A DNA stretch of 64,000 bases, from the NCBI GenBank assembly GCA_028753945.1, contig JAPNXP010000012.1, positions 3,844,001 to 3,908,000 of the forward strand. The letters run 5' to 3'. A model generated the notes under the pieces. That model had not been told where the DNA came from and made no database searches. It was given only the letters and a program-made list of their open reading frames with translations. This DNA comes from Hexactinellida sp. DTS-2022. Its lineage: Eukaryota; Porifera; Hexactinellida. The position numbers and the translations under genes are program-made. Shown here one piece after another: positions 22,139-38,365 of the stretch. Positions within the stretch are counted from its first letter, which is position 1. Each line of letters starts with the position of its first letter.

Positions 22139-23367
22139 GTAGGCACTATAGCGTATCTGTCTTGCTCTCTCTTAGTTATTTGTGTTTTTTGAGAGCTCAG
22201 GGTTTTATACAGCATCTTTCTTCAGGGGGGGGGAAGTCTGCTAGTACCAGGATCCACTAATAATTGCCTTCCCAGCTGGGGGTCTGGGGGGCGCAGCTAG
22301 CCCCCCAGTAGGGTCCAGGGGCTTCGCCCCTGGAAGCCAGATACAATTTATAGTGCAAGGTATTATTGCTAACAATGGAGAGCTATTGCTGTAAAATAAT
22401 CACATAGTATTTCAGTGGCGCAAACAGGGGGGGTGCGGGCGTGCGCCCCCCCCCCCCCCTTAAAAAGTTGAAGGGGGACAACAATAATGGTGCGGGTGTT
22501 ACCTTGCCCTCTGGATAAAAAATAAAATGTTCAATATGATTTAGGATAGTAAAAAACACGTATAATTCATTAAAAAAATGTCATTTGTTGCAATCAATTT
22601 TTTTCTGGGGGGCAAGCCCCCAGACCCCCAAAAAATCAGCTCGCTACACTCGCTCCACGCCCCCCCAACTTTAACCTCAGACTTGTAAAACTTTGCGCCT
22701 ATGTAGTATTTGAAGCTGTGGTAACTAATGACGATAATTTTAGCTTCTGGCACAATTTCATTAATGATTATCACTAGTAATGTTTGAATGGTATGTGTGG
22801 GGAAGATACAGAACTTTTAACATAAAATATTCTAGCCTAGAGAAGAATACGTCGATTTGTCTCTTTATAAAAGGCTAAAAACACCTAATTTTAATTGAAA
22901 ATACGAACTTAACAGCATATTTCCAGGGGGGGGGGGGGGGTATCCCGGGGCGCCCCCCTCTGTATAATACCCTGGAGCTGAACTGATTGAGTCTCTTATG
23001 TATTCAGTCAGTTGTGAGGCATAAGTATTTCTCTGTACACCTCTCGTAGGTAATATACAAGAGCGAGTCCGCTAGATGGAGCAAGACAGGAGACATTAAC
23101 TACTCGGTGGGTACAACGACTGAGCAGTTCAAGTGGGGGCTTCTGGAGATTCTGGGAGGGGGCGTTAAGCCCACCTCTCTTAGCAAGGATTGGATGGTGT
23201 TCAATCTGATGTCCGGCTCTGTTCAGATTAATCTAGATTCCCAGCTGATCGGTACTTTGGACAAGGTTGGAGACACATTTCTTGTGCCACCAGAGAGCAC
23301 ATATGAGTTCACTAACTTGAACAGCCAAAAGGCTCTCTTAACCTACTTCATAATTATATTGACATAA
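21569..23367 (+). CDS. CENPC: CENP-C-like kinetochore protein, C-terminal part (two exons)
   Basis: CENP-C anchors the kinetochore to CENP-A chromatin and dimerises through a C-terminal cupin fold. The exons are 21569-22138 and 23050-23367. The donor is AGG|gtaggc and the acceptor ctcgtag|GTA, both phase 0, giving about 295 residues. Exon 2 reads VIYKSESARWSKTGDI, MVFNLMSGSVQI, GDTFLVPPESTYEFTNL, then a terminal beta strand. From memory this follows the order of the vertebrate CENP-C/Mif2 cupin (the YK, STG, VF, GD, F-VP and NL positions). Exon 1 is basic and Ser/Pro-rich with KKKKPKLAK and LPKKRRLRE, possible nuclear localisation signals. The upstream start is uncertain: ATG 21569 is the first in frame, but an acceptor at ...tcag (about 21560) could make this an internal exon. 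I see no CENP-C motif (R-rich stretch ending in a Trp). The intron is almost filled by a transposon. Confidence 0.75.
22198..22974. mobile_element. Intronic element, TIR CAGGGTTTTATACAG, 5-bp TSD GAGCT
   Basis: The ends are CAGGGTTTTATACAG and CTGTATAATACCCTG, with GAGCT at 22193-22197 and 22975-22979. The G-rich inside (GGGGGTCTGGGGGGCGC) matches 62584-62824, which has its own 5-bp TSD. A 291-bp MITE is nested at 22413-22703. It lies wholly inside the CENP-C intron. Confidence 0.8.
22413..22703. mobile_element. hAT-type MITE, CAGTGGCGCAAAC end, 8-bp TSD TAGTATTT
   Basis: The left end is CAGTGGCGCAAACAGG and the right end is AACTTTGCGCCTATG. Perfect TAGTATTT repeats lie at 22405-22412 and 22704-22711. 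It contains the hairpin TCTGGGGGGCAAGCCCCCAG. A relative lies at about 7111-7407. Confidence 0.85.
23050..23367 (+). CDS. CENPC: CENP-C-like gene, cupin exon (3' end)
   Basis: 105 residues encoding most of a cupin-type dimerisation domain. The hydrophobic/polar alternation and the GDTFLVPP turn are the clearest signatures. The domain ends a few residues before TAA, as in CENP-C proteins generally. Confidence 0.78.
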   Translation, partial: VIYKSESARWSKTGDINYSVGTTTEQFKWGLLEILGGGVKPTSLSKDWMVFNLMSGSVQINLDSQLIGTLDKVGDTFLVPPESTYEFTNLNSQKALLTYFIIILT

Positions 23368-23695
23368 TACTTCCATTCATTAATTTACTATAGTGGATTC
23401 TGAGACACTTCATCTAATAACATTATTTCCTTTCTTTTTTGACTTGTCGAAACAATTACTGTGGTTACTCATATCACCAACTATTACGGTATTCAATGGA
23501 AATAGTGACTCAAATTGTATCTGCGATACTGAATATTCTTACAAATCAGATTTATTCTAGCTAGAGTTCTCATTCTGGGATACTGAGGACCGCGAATCTA
23601 CCGCAACTGTCTGGGGCGGACAGAGATTATAGTAAATAAGTTTGAGAACCACTGGGCTAAAAATTTTTGATATTTTTCTAGGGCTAAAACGAATA

Positions 23696-23854
23696 CAGTG
23701 CAACCTCGATTATCCTGACTCTTCGATTATCCGGGCATGGGTCCAAATCCCAATCCTATACTATTATAGATAAATGACCTCGATTATCCGGACTTTAGCT
23801 TATACGGACATTTTCGTTCGGTCCCAATGGGTCCGGATAATCGAGGTTGCACTG
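23696..23854. mobile_element. Tigger-like MITE, TIR CAGTGCAACCTCGATTATCC, TA TSD
   Basis: The ends CAGTGCAACCTCGATTATCC and GGATAATCGAGGTTGCACTG are perfect inverted repeats, flanked by TA. Such ends are characteristic of pogo/Tigger-derived MITEs in animals. Confidence 0.85.
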
Positions 23855-24168
23855 TATACCGAATATTCGAATATTCTTCCGTTTCCAAACGAATTTGCGA
23901 ATATTATGTTTAAGCCAAAATTAAGCGGATATTCGTTGACTACTTTTGGACAATAACTTACTTTTGTTTAGATTGGAGAGATCGTACCTAAACTAGCTGA
24001 GTAATAACTAATACCCTTTTTAATTAATAATTATAATTAAATTATTGTAACATTAACAAAAAAATATTTTCCAACTGTATTTTGACTCTTGAATTTGATT
24101 TAATGCTTAGTCATCAAAACAAACGAATAATCGAATATTCGTTCGTTTAGACAAGAGCTAAGAGCTAC

Positions 24169-24322
24169 CTTATATGTAGACGGTCTATAAAAGCCCATAC
24201 AAATTAAGCTAAAATTTGTAGACCGTCTATAAATTTTGTAGACCAAAAGCCCCTGCCGTCAATGGGTAATACTAATTTATATATAAGAAACCTAGTCTAG
24301 AAATAGACGGCCTACATATAAG
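24169..24322. mobile_element. Small MITE with CTTATATGTAGACGG ends
   Basis: The inverted ends CTTATATGTAGACGGTCTA and TAGACGGCCTACATATAAG surround an inner TGTAGACCGTCTATAAA. The TSD is unclear. Confidence 0.65.
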
Positions 24323-25420
24323 TTATTTATTAGACAAAGGTTCGTTCATTACATTTCGAATATTCGTTTCAGCCCTAATTTTTCCTACTTACAATAATTG
24401 TTAATTTGTATCACTATCAATTAACGGTATCCGGACTGGGATTACATAATTTATAATGGTAAATCATTATTGATTCATCATAACTACTTTTGATTCATAA
24501 CAAGTATCTAGGAAGGCATTTCTAAGAATAACTGCACTTTTAAAAATTCAAATTTCAAAATGTAACTAAATATATATAGAATTTCTAAAAATGGCTTCTA
24601 ATTGACCTTAACATAGTCTAATAGTCTATAATCTTTTGAAGAAGCACTTCCCAACTTCTAACTAGTTGTTGTATAAGATATTGAGTTACTTAGAAACCTA
24701 TCCAACTTGCGTTAACAATGAATTTACTTTTTTTTCCTCGATTTTTTTACAGTTTTCGATTCAAAGTCCACATTTCTTCAATTTATTGGGAAATTTCACA
24801 CAATCTGTTCCCATATTCAATCCCAAATAATAAATTACTCATTCTACTTCCTATTTTTTAATGATATAGTTATGTTATTGACAATGCAGTTGAGTTTGTC
24901 GCGATAACTCATTACATTTCATCAAAACTAAGCTTCTAAATCAATTTTTATTATTCTTTGAACGAAGCTTTTGAAAATTAAGTGTATATTTAGTTCTAAT
25001 GTCTCAATAGTCACTTGCTAACATTCCAATTCGATTCCAAAGTGTCTTAGTATTCCCCCGCAATATATTAATTCTAGAAAAAACTAGATAATCTCTACTC
25101 TTACTCTTACTCTACTCTTAAAATTTCAAGGATATCGGCTAAATTTGTAATTTTTGCCATATATGGAGGTGTTGAAACGTCATATTGTGACACTTATGAA
25201 TGACAAAATCAAAATTAAGATTGGAGGAGAAATATTAATCTCATTGAGTGTATATTTAGAAAAAAAAAATATTCCGGTGGAATAAAAGAAATTAGGTAAT
25301 TTGGCCAGTCCGGACACCGTTAACAAGTAGTAAAACAAGAACAAAACCGAAATTTTAAATTGTTGTTTAGAAAAAGCACATTTAGTTTGTATACACGTAC
25401 TATTTACCATGGAGTTATAA

Positions 25421-30146
<4,726 letters not shown>

Positions 30147-31042
30147 ACCTGTTAAAATTACCTTTCAAATATCTTAATAATTTATTACTTTTTATCATTA
30201 ATCCAAATCCGGAGTTTATTGTACTTTTATACTTGTACTAACCAGGAGTATCAGCAATGGTCGCAATGGAAAAACTAAAAAACGTTATTAACTTAGGGCC
30301 TGAAGCAACTGGCAACGTAACAATATTGCTTTTCGCGATATTATGCCTGTCTAACTGTACATAGAATGTCAGGCTTGAAGAGCAATACAGATAAACCTGT
30401 AAAAGCGGCACCTCTGAAATACGACAACCTCCGAGATACGGCACAAAACCTCCCGATTGACTTCCCAATATAAATAATGCGTGTGGGGCAACCTCCGAAT
30501 ATCCGGCACAAGCGCTGCTCCCAAAAGTGTCGCATTTCGGGGGTTTACCTGTAGAGAATATCGGGATTATTCTCAGAATTTTGTTAGCGAAATTGTTACT
30601 GATATCAATTATCAAATGTAAACTGATTATTTTGTAATTAAAACTAAAATTATAAAATCTCAAGAAACACGCAATATAATCTTAGCCTAAAATCGACCGA
30701 ATCAAAGTGTCAGCAGAGCTGAATCCCGATAGTTCCTACTTTATTGTGCCGTATGTCGGAGGGTGCCTTTATACAGCCTTAACTTGTAGAGAGCTATTAG
30801 AGATAATATTGGGAGATGTTATGGCACTGCCTGTGGTGATAAGGACTGCACCTCTTTTTCTCCCGGCCCATAGGGTTCTCCCAGCGTTGATAAAGGTGGA
30901 TTTTTTCCCCTACCTCTGCCCTGGCGAGTGGATACCACCAGTATTGAGTATTGAGACAAGTCGGACTCGTCCTAGGACGTCCATATGACAGAGGACGTCC
31001 ACTGTCATATCGAAGTGCTATGAAGAGATTCGAGGGATTAAA
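30147..31042. other. Region downstream of the CCDC177-like gene
   Basis: 30380-30560 carries CCTGTAAAAGCGGCACCTCT and TACGACAACCTCCGAGATAC, the style of Tigger-like ends, in a decayed MITE. A 93-codon ORF at 30707-30988 (+) is relatively GC-rich but matches no family I know. At 30972-31015 AGGACGTCCATATGACAG is followed by an inverted partner. Confidence 0.45.
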
Positions 31043-31393
31043 ATGAAAAATCTAAAATTACAGCAGAGCCGACAGCATGTTCCATTGAAGGCACTATCTT
31101 TTGGGTTGTTGGAGTGTCACGAAATATTTGGTCCGGTTATACATTTTGGTCCCCCCGGACCAAATATTTCAGTAATATTTGGTTTGGCCGTACCAATTAT
31201 TACCCCGGACCAAATATTTCAGATGTTTTTGGTCCGGGTTTACATTTTAAACATTGAGATTTGGCTGATTGGTAGTGACCGTCGTGCCAATAGTCAGAGC
31301 CGTATCAATAGGCGGTTCATTGAACCAGGGCTCCCGATGTCCAGGGGATCCAAAATTCCACTTATGCAGATATACTTCAATCATACTTCATGA
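31043..31393. repeat. GGACCAAATATTT-type repeat fragment
   Basis: A half-palindrome related to family A (AATTACAGCAGAGCCGACAG) is joined to several CCGGACCAAATATTTCAG units. The open frame across it is an accident of the repeat. Confidence 0.65.
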
Positions 31394-31453
31394 TAACAGT
31401 TGTGTTATTTGCTAATTATTTGTATTCTAATACATTTTGTCAGTTATAAAATA

Positions 31454-31703
31454 CCGTATTTCCTCGAATAAGCGCCCTGGCGCTTATTGTTTTCTTGGGG
31501 CAAAATTATCCTGAAATTTTTGTGAAAAATCCAGAATTTAATATTTAGGTCGGTTCTAATGCTTTCCACCAACAGTTAACAGTATACCTACCGAAGTTAC
31601 CAAAATCAATCGAATTACATTACAGTGATCAACTATAATATGTATAAATTTTATCATACGAATGTCATTTTTATTGACCCGGCGCTTATTCGGGGAAATA
31701 CGG
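31454..31703. mobile_element. MITE, TIR CCGTATTTCCTCGAATAAGC
   Basis: Both ends are intact (CCGTATTTCC and GGAAATACGG), flanked by ATA on each side. This is the best-preserved free-standing member of the family, about 250 bp. Confidence 0.8.
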
Positions 31704-31859
31704 ATATGAAATTTCATTTTGCTTCATAGCTACATTAGTTTTGAGACTACTTCAGTTAACATTAACTACTCCAATTTGAACTAGTGGGGCCAGGGGCAAG
31801 GCGCATACTTTTGAACCAGGGCCTCCGAAACCTTTGCTACGCCACTGCCAATAGTTTAC

Positions 31860-32590
31860 CAATTAGTCTCGAGGGAAGAGATTTAGTGAAACCACATTTT
31901 TTAAAATAGTTGTAATGCGTGTTCCCCGATGGGACCGACCAACAAGAAGAATTACACTAATGGTTAAAATCAATGTATTTGTTAAATTCACTCAATATTT
32001 ATCTGTTTAAGGAATGCATATTTATTATAAATATTGCTCTCAAAATCTAGATTCTAGAATATATTACCCTATTGGACACAATAATATACAATCGGACCAA
32101 AAACATCTGAAATATTTCGTCTTGGGGGGACCAAAATGTAAACCAGGACAAATTGTCTGAAATATTTCGTCCGGCCGGTTCAAAAACAATCCGGAACGAA
32201 TATTTCGTGACAGTCGTTTGATAGTGCCTCCAAAAGAACATGCTATTGGCAAAGGTGTAATATTAGATTTTTTGTTATGTCATCATCACTGTAAAGGTAT
32301 TACACTATTTCAGAAAGGTGTTTCGGAAAAGTAACCACCCATGTTGCGTTGGAAGTTTCCTTCTAGCTCTCAGAGATGATATCAACCCGGACCAAATATT
32401 TCTGATATATTTGGTCCAGCCGGACCGAAAAATAGCCCTGACCAAAAACATCTGAAATATTTAGTCCGGCCGGACATTTTGCAAACCTGGACCAAAAATG
32501 TCTGAAATATTCGGTCCGGGAAATTTTATGTCCGGCCGGACCAAATATTTCTGATATATTTGGTCCGGCCGGAATTAACAAATTTAGTAA
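31860..32590. repeat. Rearranged copy of the 590-1515 composite repeat
   Basis: 31860-32340 is the reverse complement of roughly 1015-1515. It is followed by 32370-32580, which matches 595-790 in direct orientation. The two halves therefore changed relative orientation between loci. Confidence 0.7.
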
Positions 32591-34527
32591 TAGTTAATTA
32601 ATTAACAAACTAATTTGACTGACAGTTAAATTTATTTAGTTTAATTATTTGGAATAATTATTAATTACAATTGAATTTGGTTATAATATTTGAATTCCGC
32701 ACATTCAATAATATATATATACGTATATGTATACAATAGAAACAAAATAATATCCGTTTCAATCTAATATTCGTTCAAGCATTTCGAATGAATATTTGGT
32801 AATTTCATTCAGCCCTACTAATACCCAACTTTTATTAATTGATACATTAGGTGTACTTTTATAGCTAATATTTTGTACAATTATGTTCACAAGATAATAA
32901 TGAAATATAATGGACGGAGGGTAAAAACTAGGGACGGACGGAGATGATATACAAGTTCTTTATTTTATATGGCCTTTTACTTACTTTTCGTTAATAGTGT
33001 TGAAAGACAATCTTTAGGGGGGCAATGTCCCTCCATTGATGCTATAAATTCAATTTAATGAATTATTACCTGCCAATCATTTGAGTCATATCCCTGTACG
33101 AGGCTCCAATCAATAATTTTTCCAAACTAGCAATGCAGATACAAATTTAATACATCCCTGTGCGTCTGGACAGAACAACCATAATGATTGAAATCCCTGT
33201 AGTACGTATACAGGAATGGACTGTTAGTCATCTAGTTTCACCTTATAGGATATTCCTATTTATTTGGAAATTTTGGTTCTAACTTCCAATCAACTGTTTT
33301 ACAAACCCAATAGACCTTTACTTTATAACTTTTACCAGTCATTATAGCTAGTAGATTTTCTGTAGCATATGTTAGGATTGCTAAATTATTGTTAATTAAT
33401 GTACGTATTTGATTTTTGTAGGTTACTTTTCATAGTTTGAAAACATTTAACTAGGAAGTTTAATCTTAATTGGCTAGTTTTTGGTAACGTCATCTGTTAG
33501 ATCGAACACCAATAGAATGTTTGTTCAAACTGGAAATTTCTATGCCCCCCATAGATTAAAAATCCTGGCGACATCCCTGTAAATGGCACTTTCCACTTTT
33601 AATAATTGAGGCTGAAACAACTCAGAGATTCTACCCCAGCAATGAATCTTTTCAGATAGACTGATCGTTATGTTTTCATGCAACTAGTACACGAAATAGT
33701 TAAGTTTTCTGAATCGATCCACTCACAAATCACTTTCTATTCCAACTACTACCCAAATGTAGTCATTTCTATATAAGACTGAATTTACTTCGGTACTTGG
33801 ATGCATCGATGGCAGTCATTGGCAGAGGGCTCAGGCGTAGCTATAAGCGGTTCAGGCGGTTCATTGAACCAGGGCCTTCGATGTCTCGGGGGCCCCAAAG
33901 GCATACCTGCCAACCTATTTGAGTCATATCACTGTACACGGCTCCTATTTCCCCCTGTACATTGGCCAAATTCCCTGTACACCTCCCAAAAAATTTTCTC
34001 GTTCGCTGCGCTCGATCGTCCATGGAATTTCTATACACAAACATATAAAAATTATCACTTTGGAAAGGAGAAAGCATTAAATTATACACTGTATAGCGAA
34101 TCCCTGTACGCTTGAATAAATATATAAACCAGTTGTGCCTTTATGTGGTCAATGCAGAATGCATGGCAGAATATACTATCATCACTGTAGACATTTTAGG
34201 CATTATTTGACACATAATTAGTATAAACCCAAAGCTGGCGGTGGGGTAAAGGTATAAATAGAAACAATTTTCACTTTCAATTGAAAATGTATTAACTTTC
34301 AGTTTCAAAATCACATTCCTAGCCAGGCAAGGGATTTATAACTTATAATTATCATAACTTATACTATAACTTCTAATTATATAATTATATAATTTATCTT
34401 AACTTATAAGTTATATAACTTATCATAAATTATTAACTTAAATTAAATATTCCTGTACGCCTGTACAGAACAGCCAAAATGGTTAAAATCCCTGTACTGT
34501 ACAGGGAATCCCTATACAGTTTGCAGG
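32591..34527. other. Gene-free region with small repeat fragments
   Basis: Recurrent fragments include AATCCCTGTAC and CTGTACAG motifs (33100-34120, 34450-34510), a TGAACCAGGGC fragment near 33860 that is shared with 31320 and 31810, and the GGTATAAATAGAAA repeat shared with 4370. No coding gene was found. Confidence 0.5.
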
Positions 34528-34813
34528 GGTCTATCACTTTTGCGTACATTTCATTTGCGTACAATGTTTTAATTTGGCAGTTGCGAGTATTACATTTGCG
34601 TACAGCATTCAATTTATCATTTTGTGCATAACTATAATTTTATTGGTAACTTTAATTAATGATATAACTGTATATTAGTAAAATGCATTTAATTAAATAT
34701 GGAGTTGGTAACAAAAATAACAGTCTAACACACAACTTATAGTAAGATTTTGAACGAAACTCCACGCAGGTATAATAGTGTCGGTCTGTGTGCGAAAGAA
34801 TTTACCAAGTTTA

Positions 34814-35587
34814 TTAACGATTTTCGTTCTGAATGGATTTTTTTGTCTTTTTGGGATCTTCTCCACTAATATATCTCACATGTTTCAGTTCTACATTAGC
34901 TTGTTCAGTTTTCAAAGCTTTAATGAATCTCCATATTGTGGGGTGGTGACAACCACATGTAGTTAAATATCCACGGTGCCATGCCTCGACCAAATTAGTA
35001 GTCCTAGGTAATCCTTGAGGTACAAGATGGAAAATATTCCAAAGATCAACGGGGAATAGAGGAGGATTTCTACTGCCATTTAGATTCATCAGTCCTATGT
35101 ATGTTTCCTCGAAATACTTACAAAGGGGATAAGCATTTTCGGGAAATATCGTAACAAGATGATCAAACGACCATCCAACAAGTTCAGGTGGTACAAACGC
35201 GAGTGCTGGTAACATTCTCATCGTTATGGCAAATTCCGGATTGTTTTGGTATTGTTGCTGGAGGCCTAAGGACTGTATCTTTCGAAACACAGCCTGGGAC
35301 AGGTGAAAGAAGCACGCTTTTACTTGGGTTAGTGGCCAAATTGATTTAAAAGAATTAATAACCGCCTGTTCAAAATCGACAAAGAGAAAGTTAGGTTGAG
35401 AATTTGGACAAGCTTCGTTAATAACTTTCCACATTTTAGTGTAGGTAGTGGCTTTCTTATTAGGAAGCAATGCGTAAATACAAGGAAGTAAGTGTCCATT
35501 AGCAAAGGGATTCGGACCTCCAGCAAGACAATGGATAGTGTAGAGCTGGGTAAATAGAGTAGGCACTGTTTTAAACGTCCCATCAGC
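34814..35587 (-). pseudogene. FLYWCH-MULE transposase copy 1, C-terminal piece
   Basis: Encodes the catalytic core of a Mutator-like (MULE) transposase downstream of the insertion. It shows TFKTVPTLFTQLYTIH, then FLFVDFEQAVINSF with the second catalytic Asp, then the CFFHLSQAVFRKIQSLG Cys/His motif, and RTTNLVEAWHRGYL with the third catalytic Glu. It ends in a basic Lys/Glu tail. The frame is open through to the insertion point and continues in phase with the N-terminal piece (38366-38923), so the gene was apparently intact when hit. The copy at 42713-43983 is its closest relative. Confidence 0.85.
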
Positions 35588-38365
35588 GAATACAAGTCAT
35601 TTCGCTACTAAACAATTTCGTACTCCTGCCATTTCGCACTAAATTGCAATTTCGTACCTAACACAATTTCGTACCCAACATAATTTCGTACCCAACATAA
35701 TTTCGTACCCAACATAATTTCGTACCCAACATAATTTCGTACCCAATGTTAACATATATTATTTAATGTGACCAAAGTGACTTTGTGATACGAATTTGTT
35801 TTGTCTAATGGCTAATTGTTTTTGAAATATAATTATAAGTGTTATTAATGCAGTGCTCAGTTGTTTTTGGTATATAATTACAAGTGTTATAAATGCAGTG
35901 ATCGGTTGTTTATGTCTTCACGAAAAAAGTGCCCTTCTCAGGTTTGTCGACGAAACAAATGTTTGAGTATAAATACTGTTTTAAATACTCTTAATCAATA
36001 ATTATGAGTGACCTATGCATCGTATGCAAGAAAATTGTCAAAGAAACGCAGGAAGCACTGATGTGTGAAGGAGGGTGTGAAAGATGGCAGCATAGAGTGT
36101 GCGGTATACCTATAGACCGCGCATTCTATAGAAGGCTGGTAAAAGGGGAGATTGAATATCAGTGGACTTGTAACTCATGTCAAATCATAGATATTATTCC
36201 AGCAGCACCTCCTCTATTGCCTGATGATATGTTAAATTTCAGTTTCCCAGCTGCAGAAAGCACTCATCTGGACTTGCTACAAATCCCTGGTATCTCCCTG
36301 GACCAGACAACTGATTATGATTATGATCAGCCCGAACCAATGGATGACTCTACTGTTGTTGAGAATTCCTCCTTACAATCACACAACAATAATAATATGG
36401 ACACTACAAATGATAATTCGTCATTCAATGTCGATAATTCCTACACAGTACCACTACTAATAGATGAATCTTCCATTCAAGAACTTAATGATGATTCTGA
36501 CTTCCCCATGGAAGAAGTAAGCGTGAGATATACGATCATTACTGGTGGCACTACCCGGGCGCGAGATAAACTAGTGGACACAGTTGGTTTCTCTTATACT
36601 AGGAAAACTCCACCAGGAAAAGCAACACAGTACTGGTGCTGCTACATCAGAGGAAAGTCCACACGTTGTCCAGCTACAGTAATTCAGAAGGGAGGAAACT
36701 TCAAACGTGGACGGTGCAAACACTGCCATCAAGCAGAGCCTGGATTACATCTTAGAATTGATACAATTGCAAAGGTATGTAGTATGATGTAAGAGTTAAA
36801 TAATTAATTAAGGATAAATACTATTACTAATATATAAACATTCCTGCACATTTTTAGGTTAAACGACATGCATGTGAACAGATCTTCACTTCTGCTGCTG
36901 GATTGATCGAAAATGCCATGATGGATTTGCCAGACGATGCTCCTGAACCATGCCGCCCTGATATTGAGAACCTTACAAGGGCAGCAAACAGACTGAGACA
37001 ATCTAAGCGTCCCGAAGAACCCAGAAATGTAGATTTTACATTAGCTGAAGAATACTTACCAGAAAACTTTCTTATATCTGATATCCAAAGCACAACATCA
37101 AGACACCTTGTATTTGCTACTAACAAACAGCTTCAACTATTAGCTAGATGCAAAACATGGTACATGGATGGAACCTTCAAGTTGGTCAAAAAACCCTTTT
37201 ATCAGCTATTTAGCATACATGGCTCATCAGTAAAGACGGGCATATCAAACAAGTTCCACTAGCATATGCATTGATGTCACAGAGGAGAGCAGTAGATTAT
37301 GAGAAGGTATGTAAGATGTGCAGATATGTTCTTATTATTATTATTTATTTATCTTGCAGGTAATAGTAGCTATATTGGATAAACTACCAGATACGATTGC
37401 TGTAACAAAAGTGGTCACAGATTTCGAAGCAGCAATTTGGAAAGGAGTCAGAGAGACATTATTTCAGGTGGAGATACAAGGATGTGTTTTTCACTGGCGA
37501 CAAGCAATATGGCGGCATGTGCAACAACTTGGTTTCCAGGTATGTAGATAATTACTTTATATGTTATATATCGATATCGTAGACGTTTTGACTGTTACAA
37601 ATTTTTCAGGTAGCATACAATGAGAAGGGCACAACGTACAACTATGTAAGGAAGTTGATGGCCCTTCCATTTCTTCCAGAAGAACAAATAATCCCTGTGT
37701 TCAATACACTTAAGGAACAAGCCACAACACATATGCAGCCCCTAGTCCAGTATGTAGAGAACACATGGATTCTTTCAACGGTGTTTAAACCTTCAAACTG
37801 GTGCGTATTCATGCAGAGCATAAGAACGAACAATGATTTAGAAGGTTACCACCGTCGATTGAACTCCAAAGCTGCAGATAAAGGAAATCTGCAGCTGTAT
37901 GTTTTAATCCCACTTCTATACTCCGAGTCGAGAACTGTGAGACTCCATCTTCGGCTAATTTCAGAAAGGAAACTGCGGCGACATCAACGGACACAACACA
38001 GAAAACTACAGGGAAAGATATTTGAAATTTGGCGACGCTATCAGGACAACGAGATCTCCACGTCCCAATTACTAAGAGCAGTTGGCCATTTGAACGGGCC
38101 TGTTTCAGGATAAATGTGCAGTGTTGACTAACTTGACTTTGATAGGAAATTTAGTGATTTAGATTTAGAAGTACACTATTAATAATTAAACTTTCTTTAT
38201 ACCTAGATGTAGTAATGTCAAGTATGGAATAGTATCGGGTACGAAAAAGTGTTGAGTACGAAAGAGTATTGGGTACGAAAGAGTGTTGAGTACGAAAGAG
38301 CATTGGGTACGAAGTTGTCGTGATAAAGGTACGAAAGGGTGTTGGGTACGAAGTGACCTATACCC
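35588..38365 (+). mobile_element. PHD-finger MULE inserted in FLYWCH-MULE copy 1, 9-bp TSD CCCATCAGC
   Basis: 2778 bp. TSD CCCATCAGC lies at 35579-35587 and 38366-38374. The terminal 17 nt are imperfect inverted repeats (GAATACAAGTCATTTCG against GGGTATAGGTCACTTCG). Subterminal arrays of TTTCGTACCCAACATAA occur on the left (35610-35745), with matching TACGAAAGAGTGTTGGG units on the right (38240-38355). The uninterrupted copy at 43420-43440 shows the empty site. Confidence 0.9.
36004..38113 (+). pseudogene. PHD finger + FLYWCH-like + MULE transposase (four exons, one frameshift)
   Basis: The exons are 36004-36774, 36858-37306, 37360-37539 and 37610-38113, all GT/AG and phase 0. Residues about 5-60 form a C4HC3 PHD finger (CIVCKK, CEGGCERWQHRVCG, WTCNSC). 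An acidic Asn/Asp-rich linker follows. Near residues 170-250 is a Cys/His module (YWCCYIRGKSTRCPATV, CKHCHQAEPGLHLRI) like the FLYWCH-type fingers of MULEs. The MULE core has WYMDGTFKLVKK (first Asp), VVTDFEAAIWKG (second Asp), CVFHWRQAIWRHVQQLGF and RTNNDLEGYHRRLN (third Glu). Exon 2 shifts frame near 37215-37225: the frame of IHGSSV gives way to KDGHIKQVPLAYALMS with no intron to explain it. It is therefore probably inactive, or the base call is wrong. Confidence 0.85.

Noticed and set aside
30707..30988. 93-codon ORF after the CCDC177-like gene
   Set aside because: No recognisable family, no supporting splice partners, and adjacent to MITE debris. Noted only within the region entry.
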